A stretch of DNA of 64,000 nt from Sulfurimicrobium sp964552675 (GCA_964552675.1 CAZKHJ010000013.1:1-64000); one strand, 5' to 3'; shown: positions 16,665 to 25,442, numbered from the stretch's first letter. Notes: generated by a model from the letters alone, not told the origin. Translations and numbers: made by a program.

Positions 16665-17626
16665 TGATCCCTGCAATGGCGTGCCTTGTCCTTGCGTCTT
16701 GCTCGAAAACGCCTGTGCAGGTGGCGGAGACCTATCAAAGCCACCTTGCGAAAATATCCACTATTGAGGAAATCCAAAAGGAATGTGTGGAGATCGAGGC
16801 GGAGAGGGCAAATATAATTAGCGCATCGGCCCCACTTCTGAAAAAGAACCCGTCATTCGTAATTTTTGGAGACGTGAAGGATAAAGGCAAATCAACCATC
16901 CTGATATGGGGGAAAGCCTTCGTTGGATCCAGAGATCAACATTGGGTATCGAGTGGGGAAGAGCGGAATATCCTGGTGATCAATCCCAAGAATCAAGTCA
17001 AAAACGAGAATTATTACCAAGGCAGAGACTATTTTCTTAAGAAGGATTCTGGGAAGAACGGGTTCGGTGCTGATGTGCCTGTCTGGGTTTTTGGGGATCC
17101 GCCGCAAGAAGTGGCTGAGGTATTAGCAAAAAACGAAGAAATGAATCAAAAGCAGGCGGCTTGTTTCAATAGAAAGCTGGAGCTGGAATCGGCTCAGAAA
17201 GAGAAAACGCACAACGTCCAGGGGCAAGTTCAAAATGTGACAGGGAATAGCACCCAAAACCAGCAAGCAGTTGCGGAACCGGCCGGGGTGACAAGTGCTG
17301 CTGCTACGGCTGTACCACCCCCGGAAAATTCTTGCGCAAACCCAGCCACTGATTTCGACCTCAGACGGTGCGCAAGGGAGCATTTCGAGAAGGCCGATCA
17401 GGAGCTCAACCAAATCTACAAGAAGGTCTTCGCAAAATTGCCTCCCGATCAGCAGGTTCGCCTGAAACGGGAGCAGATTGCCTGGATCAGGCTAAAGGAA
17501 AAAGACTGCACAGCCGCAGTTGAAGGCGCCGATAAAGGAACGTCAGTTTGGGAGCTCAATAGCCTTGGGTGTCAAACCACCATGACGGAAAAACGAATTA
17601 CAGACCTGAAGGCTATGGAAAGTTGA
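16643..17626 (+). CDS. Lipoprotein with C-terminal LprI-type domain
   Basis: 327 aa, with a lipoprotein signal peptide whose lipobox is LASC (Cys20). The middle region (about 50-170) is of unknown fold. A polar Q/N-rich and Ala/Pro linker (about 195-230) leads to an LprI (DUF1311) domain: CANPATDFDLRRCAREHFEKA, then DQQVRLKREQIAWIRLKEKDC and LGCQTTMTEKR, with the paired cysteines of that family. LprI-type proteins are periplasmic, and one is reported to inhibit lysozyme. The stop overlaps the FtsZ-like start (TGATG), so the two are coupled, linking an envelope protein to a cytoplasmic GTPase. Confidence 0.78.
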   Translation: MSFKKYVMIPAMACLVLASCSKTPVQVAETYQSHLAKISTIEEIQKECVEIEAERANIISASAPLLKKNPSFVIFGDVKDKGKSTILIWGKAFVGSRDQHWVSSGEERNILVINPKNQVKNENYYQGRDYFLKKDSGKNGFGADVPVWVFGDPPQEVAEVLAKNEEMNQKQAACFNRKLELESAQKEKTHNVQGQVQNVTGNSTQNQQAVAEPAGVTSAAATAVPPPENSCANPATDFDLRRCAREHFEKADQELNQIYKKVFAKLPPDQQVRLKREQIAWIRLKEKDCTAAVEGADKGTSVWELNSLGCQTTMTEKRITDLKAMES

Positions 17627-18567
17627 TGTCCAGCCTATCGGACATGGTCAAGGTTGTGGGGGTCGGTGGTGCCGGAACCGCTATCGTGGAGTATTTGATT
17701 CAATCGAAAACGTCAGGGATAAACGAATATATTTGCATTGACTCCGACGCCGACTCACTGCAACGGTCAAACGCCCATGTGAAAATTTTGCTTTGCAATC
17801 GCGGAACCCACGATCACGCCGTGGGTGACATTGGAACAGTCCAGGCTATGACATGGAATGAGCGCGAGTCCATTTCTGAAGCATTACAAAATGCGCACTT
17901 GGTGTTTATTGTCGCGGGACTGGGCGGCGGAACCGGAACTGGTGCCACTGAAGTCATTGCTCAAATTGCACATGATGCAAAGGCACTGACTGTAGCGCTG
18001 GTCAGCACTCCTTTTGGAGTTGAAAAGCGACGAGCCCACATCGCAAATGAAGCGCTCTGCAAGATTCAGCCCTATGTGGACTGCATGGCGCCCCTTTCTC
18101 TTGCACGCTATCAAGGCGCCTTTGACGAGGAGATTTCCTGTAAGAATACGTTTGACGCTGTGCATGTGACCATCGAAGTCAGCATTCAGGCGATCACTTC
18201 CATTGCCACCTGTTCTGGTTTGATCGGCGTTGACTTCGTGGATTTCAAACAAGTGCTGGAAGAATCAAAAATCTTGCGTATCGGATGGAGTAGCGCCAAG
18301 GCCAATGAGTCGGCTTTGAGTCGAGCACTTGAACACCCATTCTATTCTGATGGAGCGCCAGAGCACAGGTGCACCTTCATTTCGATCATAGCCTCACCGA
18401 GTTTCGGGTTGGCTGACTATCATGAGGTTTTGAAAAGTGCGACTGCACGCCTGCCCAACGCGCCCTTGATTATGGTGAGTTGTGACATCGATGATCGCTT
18501 GAATCCTGGTGAGACAAAGCTGGTGCTTTTTTCCAGTGGATATGCTGAATCCGCCACGCCGACTTGA
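17626..18567 (+). CDS. FtsZ-like (tubulin superfamily) GTPase, accessory paralogue
   Basis: 313 aa; ATG 17626 overlaps the upstream TGA. The tubulin signature GGGTGTG (100-106) sits in VFIVAGLGGGTGTGATEV. The N-terminal loop is VGVGGAGTAIVEYL (9-22), where FtsZ has GG-x-G-x-N. The T7 loop reads GVDFVD (201-206): both aspartates that trigger GTP hydrolysis are kept, but the first asparagine is glycine. The C-terminal membrane-tether and FtsA/ZipA tail of FtsZ is missing. Two families of accessory FtsZ-like proteins next to membrane genes have been described (FtsZl-1/-2); whether this belongs to one of them I cannot test. It likely polymerises. Confidence 0.85.
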   Translation: MSSLSDMVKVVGVGGAGTAIVEYLIQSKTSGINEYICIDSDADSLQRSNAHVKILLCNRGTHDHAVGDIGTVQAMTWNERESISEALQNAHLVFIVAGLGGGTGTGATEVIAQIAHDAKALTVALVSTPFGVEKRRAHIANEALCKIQPYVDCMAPLSLARYQGAFDEEISCKNTFDAVHVTIEVSIQAITSIATCSGLIGVDFVDFKQVLEESKILRIGWSSAKANESALSRALEHPFYSDGAPEHRCTFISIIASPSFGLADYHEVLKSATARLPNAPLIMVSCDIDDRLNPGETKLVLFSSGYAESATPT

Positions 18568-18602
18568 ATGACCGGGGGCGAGGATACGCGGTTGCCGAAA
18601 TA

Positions 18603-19622
18603 CTATCCCTGTGTGGGTTTCTGATACAGATGCGTCATGCCCACCGCCATCGCGTCAAATTCATCGCGGAGCTTCCTGGGTTCAAGCACTTCCACCTGGT
18701 CTCCAAAACCCAGCAACCACCAGCGCAGTTGCTGGGTGTCGAGTACCGTTGCCGTGACAGTGACCCAGCCATCCTGTTCTGGACCAATAACTTGATCTTG
18801 GCTTAATGGCGTTTCTCGAAGATGTTCGGCGGAATGCTTCATGAACCGAACGACCAGTTTAATATCCCCATTTTCCTCGAATCCAAAGGCACCTTTGGCG
18901 ATGAAGGATTTAAGTGAGAAGCCTTCCGGCCTATGTCTGGCCTCATCCAGTACTGTCGCCTTCTCAATGCGATGCAGCGCCAGTGAGCGAGGATCCGGGT
19001 AATCAAACAGCGTGCAAACGAGATAGGTTACCGCCCCACGCAAGACGATGCCCAGTGGATGAATGCGATATTCCTTGGTCTCTCCTGCCGCCCGTGAGCG
19101 GTACACGACTTGAACTTGCCGTTCATGCAGGAGTCCTTCGTGGACGGCTCGCTGGATTTCCTCAGGCACAGTCGGCGGAATCAGGGGCTGAGTCGTATGG
19201 ACAGCAGCAATTTTCTCGGTCCAGTGGGCCAGTGACGACAATTTTTCTACCCGTGTAAGCGTAGTCTCTGCCAACTGGAAATATGGCCGTAACTGGCCGA
19301 GCAAGGTCGAGGGGAAAAACTCCCGTAAATGCGCCTGGGCCAGCATGAAGGTCAGCGCCTCCGCAGGCGACATGCCTGGCAGGTTGAATGCAGACGCCGA
19401 GTGTTCCCAACTCCATCCATAGGGTTTTTCACGCTCATCCGATACCAGTGGAAAGCTCGTTGAAAGGGACAGCAGGTCACGCTCCACTGTCCGTTTTGTT
19501 ACTTCATAACCTTCCGCACAAAGCTGTTCCATGATTTGGCGAGCGCTCTTTTTATTTGGATAGCGCGGAATCACGCTCAGCATCAACCACTGACGCAGCA
19601 GCGTTTCATTTCCGGATGGCAT
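18603..19622 (-). CDS. WYL-domain transcriptional regulator
   Basis: 339 aa from ATG 19622, eight bases after GGGGAG. A winged-helix N-terminus (SARQIMEQLCAEGYEVTKRTVERDL) is followed by a WYL domain (about 150-250; VQVVYRS...HPLGIVLRGAVTYLVC) and a WCX-type C-terminus (LRWWLLGFGDQVEVLEP). WYL proteins sense ligands, often single-stranded nucleic acid, and control DNA damage or phage defence loci (PafBC, DriD and BrxR are examples). It is 77 bases downstream of the first double-AAA gene in the same direction. It is the only recognisable transcription factor among the genes with GCGAC-N7-GTCGC sites and the best candidate to bind them. Confidence 0.88.
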   Translation of the reverse strand: MPSGNETLLRQWLMLSVIPRYPNKKSARQIMEQLCAEGYEVTKRTVERDLLSLSTSFPLVSDEREKPYGWSWEHSASAFNLPGMSPAEALTFMLAQAHLREFFPSTLLGQLRPYFQLAETTLTRVEKLSSLAHWTEKIAAVHTTQPLIPPTVPEEIQRAVHEGLLHERQVQVVYRSRAAGETKEYRIHPLGIVLRGAVTYLVCTLFDYPDPRSLALHRIEKATVLDEARHRPEGFSLKSFIAKGAFGFEENGDIKLVVRFMKHSAEHLRETPLSQDQVIGPEQDGWVTVTATVLDTQQLRWWLLGFGDQVEVLEPRKLRDEFDAMAVGMTHLYQKPTQG

Positions 19623-19699
19623 GGCATGCACTCCCCTGGTTTGTTGGATGGTCCCGCTCTGGAGGTTATAGCCAGCAAACCTGGTGGTCAATGGCTTGA

Positions 19700-21799
19700 T
19701 CACACAACAAACCCGATGGATTTACCCGACGCTGGCGCCTTGTATCGCTGTTCTTCACTTAATGCGGCCACTACCCCGAGCGCATCTGGATGTTCCTGAA
19801 CGAGACCGATCAGGCGAGAAACAGTCGCATAGTCCCCTGGCGTGAGGGTTTGCATGCAATTCAGCCTCGTTTCGACCTCAGGCAACTCTTCTGGCAGGAT
19901 GCTGATCGCCAGTCGCTGGCAAAGATTCTCAAATAGCCGAATGCGCTGATCCGGGCGCAAATAACGAAACTCGACCTTGACATCAAATCGCCGCATTGCA
20001 GCCGCATCCAGGGTGTCGAGGAAATTTGTGGTACACACCACCACGCCATTGAAACGCTCCAATTGGGACAGGAATTCATTTACTTGTGTGATTTCCCAAC
20101 TGCGAGTCGCGTGTTCACGGCGCTGCAAAAAGCTGTCGGCTTCATCCAGCAGCAGAACGGCTGAGTCGCGTCTCGCCTGCGCAAATGCCTCATGGATTCT
20201 CTGTTCGGTCTCGCCCAGATGTGGCGCAAGCAGATCGGAAGCGAGCTTAGGCTGCAAGGGGCGATCGATTTCGCGTGCAAGTTCCCGTGCATAGGCAGTC
20301 TTCCCCGTGCCTGGTGCACCGTGAAACAGCAGGCGCGCCATCCCGACCTGACGAAGCTGCCTGGCCAGCCCTGCAGGGTCACAGGAAGCGTTGACTGCGG
20401 CCAGATCATATTCGAGCGGCTGAACCAAATCCGATTCTTCCAACCGGGATTGCCGTGCTCTAAAATGCTGATCCCTCAGCAATTTAAAGGAGGCTGTGAA
20501 TGCTTCACTTTCGTCGTTTGTTGCAAGCCTGGCGACTTGAGTCATCCGACTGATCAGGGCTGGAGTTAACCGTGGCACATCTGCCTGTCGATCCAGCCAG
20601 GCAGATGAAACCTCGATTCCTTTGCAAGCATCGGCCAGAATCTTTCGTTTGACGCTGCGCGGCGGCTCGTCAACCGCAATCACCAGGTCGAAGCGGCGCA
20701 AGTAGGCGGCATCCAGTCTACTGGGGGTATTGGTAATCCAGAAAGTCGGGATAGGATTGTCTTCCATGAACTGGTTAACGAATTGCTTGATCTGGTAGGC
20801 ATCATTGTCTTCGTGTTTTGGCGGATTTAGGACATCTTCAATTTCATCAAACAAAATTGCACTGCGGCGCGAGCGGCGCAATAACCCTTGCGCCATCAAC
20901 AAGCCACCCAGCCGCGCACGTCCGTCGAAAACACGCTGGCCGATTTGTTTGCCATGAATATCGTAAAGCGTCCATCCCAGCGCTTTCGCGATCGTGCAGG
21001 CGAGTTCTGTTTTACCGGTACCTGGCGCACCATGCAGCAACAGATTTACACCTTTGCGGCGTTCGGTTCCTGCTGCCTTCAGATAGGAGATGGCCAGTGC
21101 AATCTCTTCCTTGAGGTGAGGGTAATCAGCAATAACCAGTGTCCCGGGGCGGGCGGGTGATACCAGGAATGACATCAGAGATGAGATCGTACGATGTGGT
21201 CGAGACAGCGCGTTAATTAGCCCCACGTGCAAATGGATTTTTTCCACGAAATGGTCAGTAAGCATTTCGTCCACCGTTAACAACCCTGACCTGACAAGAG
21301 TTCCTTCTGGTGACAGCGCCCGTTCAATAGCCGACTCTGGCACTGCGAGAATTGCGCCGAGGATTCGAAATGTACGTAGATCAGTCCATTGCTTGATCAT
21401 GCCTGCCAGCAATGCCCATAAACCTTCACTCAATCGCAGCAGGACACGCAACACCAGAAGTCGTTGATCCAGTTCTGACAGGCCCAGACGGCGACCGAGT
21501 AATTTCACGTTACGGAATATCGTGCCATCTTCCAGATCGGTCTTGGCTTCCAGGATTATTGATAGCTCTTTGATCTGGGATTCGAGCGCCGTGCCGCTGG
21601 ATGCCCTGCTTTCGAGTCCAAGCGCGTGAAGCACGGTATCCCGAGCTGAGCGCTTCCCTTCTTCAGAATCACCTTCCAAGATCGTATGTCGAATCTGCGT
21701 CCTGAGAATCGCGCGGCAGAGCCAAAGCCTGACCAGGTCGGGTGAAACTACGTCCGTGGGTTCGCTGTTCGGAGTGCCTTGAGAGGGGGTATGGCGCAT
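19700..21799 (-). CDS. Double AAA+ ATPase (paralogue 1)
   Basis: 699 aa, ATG 21799 after AGGAGCTAACGTC. The N-terminal 230 residues are helical and unassigned. AAA domain 1 has Walker A GAPGTGKT (257-264), Walker B ILFDEIED (Asp318, Glu319) and an arginine finger region YLRRFD. AAA domain 2 has GAPGTGKT (494-501), LLLDEAD (Asp552, Glu553) and AAMRRFD. The two domains are of the classical AAA type (as in FtsH, Cdc48 and proteasomal ATPases), so it should form a ring that remodels proteins. No protease domain is present. Operator A1 lies 53 bases upstream. A frameshifted paralogue is at 23217-25329. Confidence 0.88.
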   Translation of the reverse strand: MRHTPSQGTPNSEPTDVVSPDLVRLWLCRAILRTQIRHTILEGDSEEGKRSARDTVLHALGLESRASSGTALESQIKELSIILEAKTDLEDGTIFRNVKLLGRRLGLSELDQRLLVLRVLLRLSEGLWALLAGMIKQWTDLRTFRILGAILAVPESAIERALSPEGTLVRSGLLTVDEMLTDHFVEKIHLHVGLINALSRPHRTISSLMSFLVSPARPGTLVIADYPHLKEEIALAISYLKAAGTERRKGVNLLLHGAPGTGKTELACTIAKALGWTLYDIHGKQIGQRVFDGRARLGGLLMAQGLLRRSRRSAILFDEIEDVLNPPKHEDNDAYQIKQFVNQFMEDNPIPTFWITNTPSRLDAAYLRRFDLVIAVDEPPRSVKRKILADACKGIEVSSAWLDRQADVPRLTPALISRMTQVARLATNDESEAFTASFKLLRDQHFRARQSRLEESDLVQPLEYDLAAVNASCDPAGLARQLRQVGMARLLFHGAPGTGKTAYARELAREIDRPLQPKLASDLLAPHLGETEQRIHEAFAQARRDSAVLLLDEADSFLQRREHATRSWEITQVNEFLSQLERFNGVVVCTTNFLDTLDAAAMRRFDVKVEFRYLRPDQRIRLFENLCQRLAISILPEELPEVETRLNCMQTLTPGDYATVSRLIGLVQEHPDALGVVAALSEEQRYKAPASGKSIGFVV

Positions 21800-21851
21800 G
21801 ACGTTAGCTCCTGCATGTTTGGGATCATGTCAGGAAGTCTGCGCCCTAGGC

Positions 21852-21868
21852 GCGACAGAAAGTGTCGC
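21852..21868. promoter_or_regulatory. Shared operator, site A1 (perfect)
   Basis: GCGACAGAAAGTGTCGC: perfect arms, extending to GCGACA/TGTCGC. It starts 53 bases from the double-AAA start (21799). Confidence 0.75.
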
Positions 21869-21896
21869 ACGCTTTGAACCCCAACCACTAAACCCT

Positions 21897-21913
21897 GCGA
21901 AGCCATATGTCGC
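21897..21913. promoter_or_regulatory. Shared operator, site A2 (one mismatch)
   Basis: GCGAAGCCATATGTCGC: the left arm has A for C at position 5. Its centre is 45 bases from A1. It covers ATG 21907 and ends 48 bases before ATG 21961, favouring the latter as the start of the DnaB-type gene. Confidence 0.6.
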
Positions 21914-21960
21914 GTCGACCAAATAACATTCAGCACCATCAATACCTTTTACAGGAGCAA

Positions 21961-22908
21961 ATGGTGCGACTTGAAAACAACATTCGATCCTTGTCTCAGT
22001 GTGAAATCGAATATATTGAACACATTGACTCGTATATGGTTTCCCTTGATCGACCCTTTTACGATGATGAAAAGCAAGATGCGATACAAACGCCATTTGT
22101 GGAAATCAACCAGGAAATCGGTGGGGGGCTAAGACGCAAAAGCCTTATTACAATTGCCGGCCGCCCATCGATGGGAAAGACCATGATGGCGCTGCAATGG
22201 GCTGAATATGCAGTTCGGCAGGAGCGCAGCATATTGATGTTCTCGACCCAAGTGCCGGCTTACGAGATCGTAAGGAAATTGTTTGCCGGTCACTCCAGCT
22301 CGGATTTTATTGATTCACTTATGCATCCTGAATGCCTGAAGGATGATGACTGGATTGCTTTAATAAAGACCGTGGGTAAATTATCACCGATCGATAAGCA
22401 ATTCTTGATAGATGACTCAGCCGATTTGACCTTGGGATCCATTCGGGGAGGAATTGAAGCGGCGAACCAGATGCTTGGAATGGAAAAATTGCCTGACTTA
22501 GATATGGTCCTGATCGACACATATCAGAGCGTTCGTTTTGAAGACAAAAGCCCGGTCCCTGTGCCAGATGAAATCTGCCGCAACCTTCGCGCCATTGCAC
22601 AGGAGTTCAACTTGGTGATGGTCGTAATTTCTAATGTTGATCGTGATGTTGAACGGCGCGTAGATCGGCGTCCGCTCCTTGGTGATTTATGTGTCAGCCA
22701 GGGGCTGGAATCCATGAGTGACCTTGTGTTGATGTTTTACCGCGATGAAATCTACAATCCGAACACCCTTGATCAAGGAATTGTGGAGTGCATAATTAGG
22801 CGAAACCGTTGGGGGAAAAACACGTCGATAAAAATGTCTCTCCGCGACGAACCGATGAGAATTTGTTCAACAATGGATAGAACTGGGCTAGATGGTATTC
22901 CAGACTAA
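21961..22908 (+). CDS. DnaB helicase C-terminal-type ATPase, stand-alone
   Basis: 315 aa from ATG 21961 (AGGAG three bases upstream); ATG 21907 is possible but lies inside operator A2. The RecA-like core of DnaB is clear: FVEINQEIGGGLRRKSLITIAGRPSMGKT (Walker A), DMVLIDTYQSV (Walker B), then LGDLCVSQGLESMSDLVLMFYRDEIYNP, which corresponds to the DnaB segment with RPMMSDLRESG and FLYRDE, and RRNRWG near the end. The N-terminal primase-binding domain of DnaB is absent and replaced by about 55 residues of helix. It may be a hexameric ATPase acting on DNA. It is divergent from the double-AAA gene, sharing a two-site promoter. Confidence 0.82.
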   Translation: MVRLENNIRSLSQCEIEYIEHIDSYMVSLDRPFYDDEKQDAIQTPFVEINQEIGGGLRRKSLITIAGRPSMGKTMMALQWAEYAVRQERSILMFSTQVPAYEIVRKLFAGHSSSDFIDSLMHPECLKDDDWIALIKTVGKLSPIDKQFLIDDSADLTLGSIRGGIEAANQMLGMEKLPDLDMVLIDTYQSVRFEDKSPVPVPDEICRNLRAIAQEFNLVMVVISNVDRDVERRVDRRPLLGDLCVSQGLESMSDLVLMFYRDEIYNPNTLDQGIVECIIRRNRWGKNTSIKMSLRDEPMRICSTMDRTGLDGIPD

Positions 22909-22914
22909 TAGTAT

Positions 22915-23173
22915 TTAGCACCATATTTGCTGGCAGAGTTCTCCGGCAAGGATGCAAACGGTATCGTCCAATGCCTGGGCCAGGTTGTCACCTTCGATCA
23001 GTACGCCGCCCGGATAGAGCTTGCGGGCCAGTTCACCCACCTGGTTGCCTGCCGCCATGCGCGAACTTGTTGCGCTAGCTTCCTCGACAAGCTCGGGGGT
23101 GGTTGATCTGGAGCCAAAGCCGGCGGGGACACTGGCGGTGAAGCAGAATACGGGATTTGGAGAGTCCAGCCAT
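22915..23173 (-). pseudogene. Truncated and frameshifted DUF2779 gene
   Basis: From ATG 23173 (after AAGGAAAAGACG) the reading is MAGLSKSRILLHRQCPRRLW, matching GLSKSRILAYLQCPKRLY of the intact protein at 12627. After ...NHP the frame breaks in a run of five C (plus-strand 23095-23099). It then continues as PELVEEASATSSRMAAGNQV and ELARKLYPGGVLIEG, again matching the intact copy (PELEAESADATARFQAGHQV). It stops near codon 80 of about 500; the nuclease and exonuclease domains are gone. It lies directly downstream of the second double-AAA gene. Confidence 0.8.
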
Positions 23174-23216
23174 CGTCTTTTCCTTTTTGTCAGGGCATTA
23201 TTCCATATGAATCTGA

Positions 23217-25329
23217 TCACACAAAGCCGATTGGCAGGCTCTTATTCTGTTTCAGGCTGCATTCGGCTTCGAGCGTACTAATCATGTCAACAGGGGTGCC
23301 AAAAGGATGGAATCGATGCTGACGGCGAATGGCCGCGAAATCGCCGGGGGTTGCGTTAGTGAGATATGCGAGCCGGGCTTTGAGGGCAATTTCAGGAGTT
23401 GGCAGCCCTAATCCATCGCATTCCCTGCAGAACAGACGCCACGCTTGGTCCGGTTTCAAATACCCGAACGCCAGCTTGATATCAAACCGCCGCAGGGCCG
23501 CGGTGTCCAATCCAGCCATCAAATTGGTGGAAGCGATGAACACTCCGGAAAAGCTTTCCATTTGGGTCAGCATCTCATTGACCCCGCTCACTTCCCAAGA
23601 GCGTTGCGCGCTTCCTCGATCCTGGAGAAAGCTGTCTACCTCATCGAGAAGCAGCACAGCGCCTTCCTGCTCCGCTTCGCGGAACACGCGCGCCAGATTC
23701 CGTTCGGTCCCGCCTACGTATTTTGACAAAATGTCCGATGCGCGACGGGCGTGAAGCGGAGTGCCCAGTTGCTCCGCCAACCAACGACCATAGGCCGTTT
23801 TTCCCGTACCGGGAGGACCATAGAGACAGATGCGAGCACTGCGTGACTGGCCGATACCAGCTGCAATCGCAGCCAGGTTCTGTTCCACATTCAAGTAGCT
23901 CGGATCGTAATGGGCGCAGATCCGTTGCGTCGAATTTCTTCAGCGGGGTGTGGCCTTGAGCAACCAGGGTTGCATTGATCAGTTGTTCGACCGCGGGCAT
24001 TTCGCCCCCATCCGGAAGATCCGCGCGGATCGCCCTGACGACGCGAGCTGCCCGCGTTACGACTGCGGGTGTCAGCACTTCAACCGATGAAATGCGGGAT
24101 ATAGTCGGTCCAGACAACAGATCACCGCATGTTTCCCGGAGAATGCGTTCGCGCTGCCCTCTGGGCGGCACAGGCAGCTCAATCATCATGTCGAAGCGGC
24201 GGACAAAGGCCGGATCGAGGCAATCCACCGAATTGGATAGCCATAATGTGGGGACCGGATTCGTTTCCAGCATCCTATTGATCCATGCCTTGCGGGTCTG
24301 CGCGGTACTTTTGCGACCGAAAAAAGTGTCGCCATCGTCGAATACATCCTGCACTTCATCGAACAGCACCAGTTTGCCCTGCCCAGCAAGAAAACTCTGG
24401 GCGAAACGAAAGGCCCGCAGGCGGCGCGCGCCATCGACAGGATTGCCATTCGAGTCGTTTCCGACGATTTCAAAAAGATCGCAATCCAATGCTTCCGCGA
24501 TGACCGACGCAAGCTGGCTTTTCCCTGTTCCGGGGGCTCCATGAAGGAAAATATTGACGCCTGCTCGTTGCTCCTTCTGACATCGGATCAGATAGGGCAT
24601 CAGGATGTCCAGCGATTTCCTGATGTGCTCGAAGTCATTGAGACCCAAGCTGGGCGGTGCAGGTCGGGTTGCCACGTCATTCAGGAAGTCATCGAGGCTG
24701 TCTTGCATCGGATAAAGCATGGTATCTGCAAAATAATCCGATATGAGCTCCAACTTGGAGCCGAGGTTCAGTGCACGACTACCCTTATCCAATTTCAACA
24801 GCCCTGTACGCGCCAAGGCCCCGTGAGCCGAGAAAGAGTCCCGCACATCCTCCTTTGGCAAGTCCAGCAATCTAGCAACAGTATTTGCCGCCTTGACGGA
24901 GGAAAGCCCTCCCAGCCAATCCGCACTGTCATAGAGCGCCTGGTTGGTGTAGATCATGACCGCAAACTCAAGAATTCGTTGATCACTTTCGTTAAGGCCG
25001 ACAAGATCGGCCAGTCGGGTGACGTTAGAGGTCAATTCTTTCGGTGGGCGGACGCTGTGCGCGGATCGCTCCGCACGACTGTGCTGCCGGCGGAGTTCGG
25101 CGAGCAATGCCTCTCCATCGAGTTCATCAGGGTCCACGCCTACCCACTCAAGCATATCCAGCGCGCCAGCGATGGCATCGTTCTGCACCCCGCGACGGGT
25201 GATGAATTTGCGGTGCAGGCCCATGGGGATCAACAGGCGCAGGAGCCATAAGCGAATAAGATCATCGCCGGTGGAGGAGCCGCTCGAATTTATGGATCCG
25301 TTGCAATCAGATTTCTGTGATCTAGCCAT
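23217..25329 (-). pseudogene. Double AAA+ ATPase (paralogue 2), frameshifted
   Basis: Start ATG 25329 after GGGAGAACCATC. The first frame encodes an N-terminal helical region like paralogue 1 (DDLIRLWLLRLL versus PDLVRLWLCRAIL) and AAA domain 1 (GAPGTGKS, LVLFDEVQDVF, FVRRFD). It then breaks near 23912-23914, a GGG run, just after KKFDATDLRP. The second frame continues YDPSYLNVEQNL and AAA domain 2 (GPPGTGKT, LLLDEVDSFL, ALRRFD) and ends SLPIGFV, as paralogue 1 ends SIGFVV. One extra base explains everything. It may be a sequencing error, a real mutation or recoding. Operator B1 lies 42 bases upstream. Confidence 0.8.
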
Positions 25330-25368
25330 GATGGTTCTCCCAAGTGACAGCCACATGGTAGCGCCCCG

Positions 25369-25389
25369 TCGCGACGAAATACGTCGCGA
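25369..25389. promoter_or_regulatory. Shared operator, site B1 (perfect, extended)
   Basis: The core GCGACGAAATACGTCGC (25371-25387) extends to eight-base arms, TCGCGACG and CGTCGCGA. The core starts 42 bases from ATG 25329 of the second double-AAA gene. Confidence 0.78.
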
Positions 25390-25414
25390 TGTTTTTGAAG
25401 GGGCAATCGAGGAG

Positions 25415-25431
25415 ACGACTTATTCTGTCGC
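25415..25431. promoter_or_regulatory. Shared operator, site B2 (one mismatch)
   Basis: ACGACTTATTCTGTCGC: A replaces G at position 1 and the right arm is perfect. Its centre is 44 bases from B1. It ends 42 bases before a GTG (25473) that opens only 13 codons, perhaps all that is left of a lost plus-strand gene. Confidence 0.6.
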
Positions 25432-25442
25432 GTGCATGCTTA

